From Geobacteraceae bacterium (GTDB taxonomy: Bacteria; Desulfobacterota; Desulfuromonadia; Geobacterales; Pseudopelobacteraceae), in contig JANXYR010000066.1 of the NCBI GenBank assembly GCA_025355965.1, positions 1-63,827 of the forward strand: a stretch of DNA of 63,827 nucleotides. The letters run 5' to 3'. The notes below the pieces were generated by a model. It was not told the origin of the DNA, made no database searches, and saw nothing but the letters and a program-made list of their open reading frames with translations. Every line of letters begins with the position of its first letter. Position 1 is the first letter of the stretch. This document shows positions 63,520-63,827 of the stretch, in pieces. The position numbers and the translations under genes are program-made.

Positions 63520-63708
63520 ATAAACAAGTCATACTGCCTGATATGGAACCACGCAAAACAGCTCTTGATTACTTCCGCAGAAACCGTCACAAGCGTAAGG
63601 TTGGGCCGTAGCTGGCCTTGCTGCTGTCGGAATCTAGGCGAGCGGTCGCCCGCTCAGGCCACCCTCCCCATAGCCGGGCAGTCTGCATTTATGGGCGCTC
63701 TGCTGTAA
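63520..63708 (+). pseudogene. Decayed 5' end of a second ESPR-type exoprotein gene
   Basis: Behind a good GGAGG (63509-63513), the expected start is ATA (63520-63522), followed by NKSYCLIWNHAKQLLITSAE, a clear ESPR like that of the big exoprotein. After ~30 codons the reading drifts: a one-base shift restores a hydrophobic AGLAAVG stretch that soon hits a stop. The open frame ends at TAA 63708 with no TPS domain. Start-codon loss plus frameshift mark it as a remnant; initiation at ATA is possible but unlikely. Confidence 0.65.
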
Positions 63709-63777
63709 TCGTTCCTGAATTCTCCCTCCTCAAGCCTGCAAGGCATTCTCCTGTAATGACTGCAACCCCCTAATCTA

Positions 63778-63814
63778 TCACAGAAATGCCAGTGAATTAG
63801 TGGTATTTCGGTGA
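63778..63814. repeat. Imperfect 14-bp inverted repeat near the right edge
   Basis: TCACAGAAATGCCA (63778-63791) and TGGTATTTCGGTGA (63801-63814) pair at 12 of 14 positions, plus a G-T wobble, around nine bases. No T-run. Could be a transcription end or a mobile-element end; 63709-63777 shows nothing else. Confidence 0.6.
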
Positions 63815-63827
63815 TCTCCCTTGAGGG

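Overview
The window looks like a chromosomal segment of a deltaproteobacterium of the Geobacter/Desulfuromonadia type. The reasons are a small CXXCH cytochrome, paired parvulin lipoproteins, many PAS-rich hybrid kinases, a CheY-CheC-GGDEF cluster, sigma-54 promoters, an hrcA-grpE-dnaK-dnaJ operon under CIRCE, and heptose-LPS genes. The genus is inferred from gene content alone, since no database search was possible.

Layout. 1-998 (-) is the 5' part of ileS. 1236-6255 (+) holds mreB and an LPS-core set (degenerate GT2 glycosyltransferase, gmhA, hldE, a protein of two pseudo-receiver domains). 6362-8493 (-) encodes two parvulin-type lipoproteins. 8705-13482 (+) holds thiL, tkt, a Crp/Fnr regulator and a DAHP synthase (Tkt makes the erythrose-4-phosphate the last enzyme uses), followed by a probable 6S RNA with its own promoter and terminator. 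13764-15680 (-) is a GGDEF/CheC/CheY operon. 15955-18540 (-) is an unusual fusion of a cNMP-binding domain, a dead NtrC-like AAA+ domain and a NapH-like membrane iron-sulfur module. 18846-22843 (+) holds a P-type ATPase, a cytidylate-kinase-like protein and a DUF523/TudS protein. 23001-27912 (+) is the heat-shock operon. 28046-31976 holds two small membrane proteins (one a di-haem cytochrome), a coaE/RNA-methyltransferase/rbgA operon (-) and a small exported protein.

From tRNA-Arg(CCG) at 32272 to about 44.1 kb the window is an accessory region: IS91-type transposase debris, a metal-efflux operon (33130-35552) and fragments of yhcG, hipA and comM. It also holds two large hybrid histidine kinases. 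Each sits behind a near-identical leader containing a sigma-54 promoter, a tetranucleotide (CTGT)n tract with 7 units in one copy and 14 in the other, and an attenuator-like hairpin. This duplicated, repeat-length-variable leader is the most interesting system I see.

From 44.1 kb to the end lies a surface-protein locus: a 7TM-type histidine kinase and OmpR-family regulator, a two-partner secretion pair (TpsB transporter and a 4455-residue TpsA exoprotein with an ESPR signal and a tandem YDG/MBG array), a Skp/OmpH chaperone, a SapC-family protein, and the decayed start of a second ESPR-bearing exoprotein.
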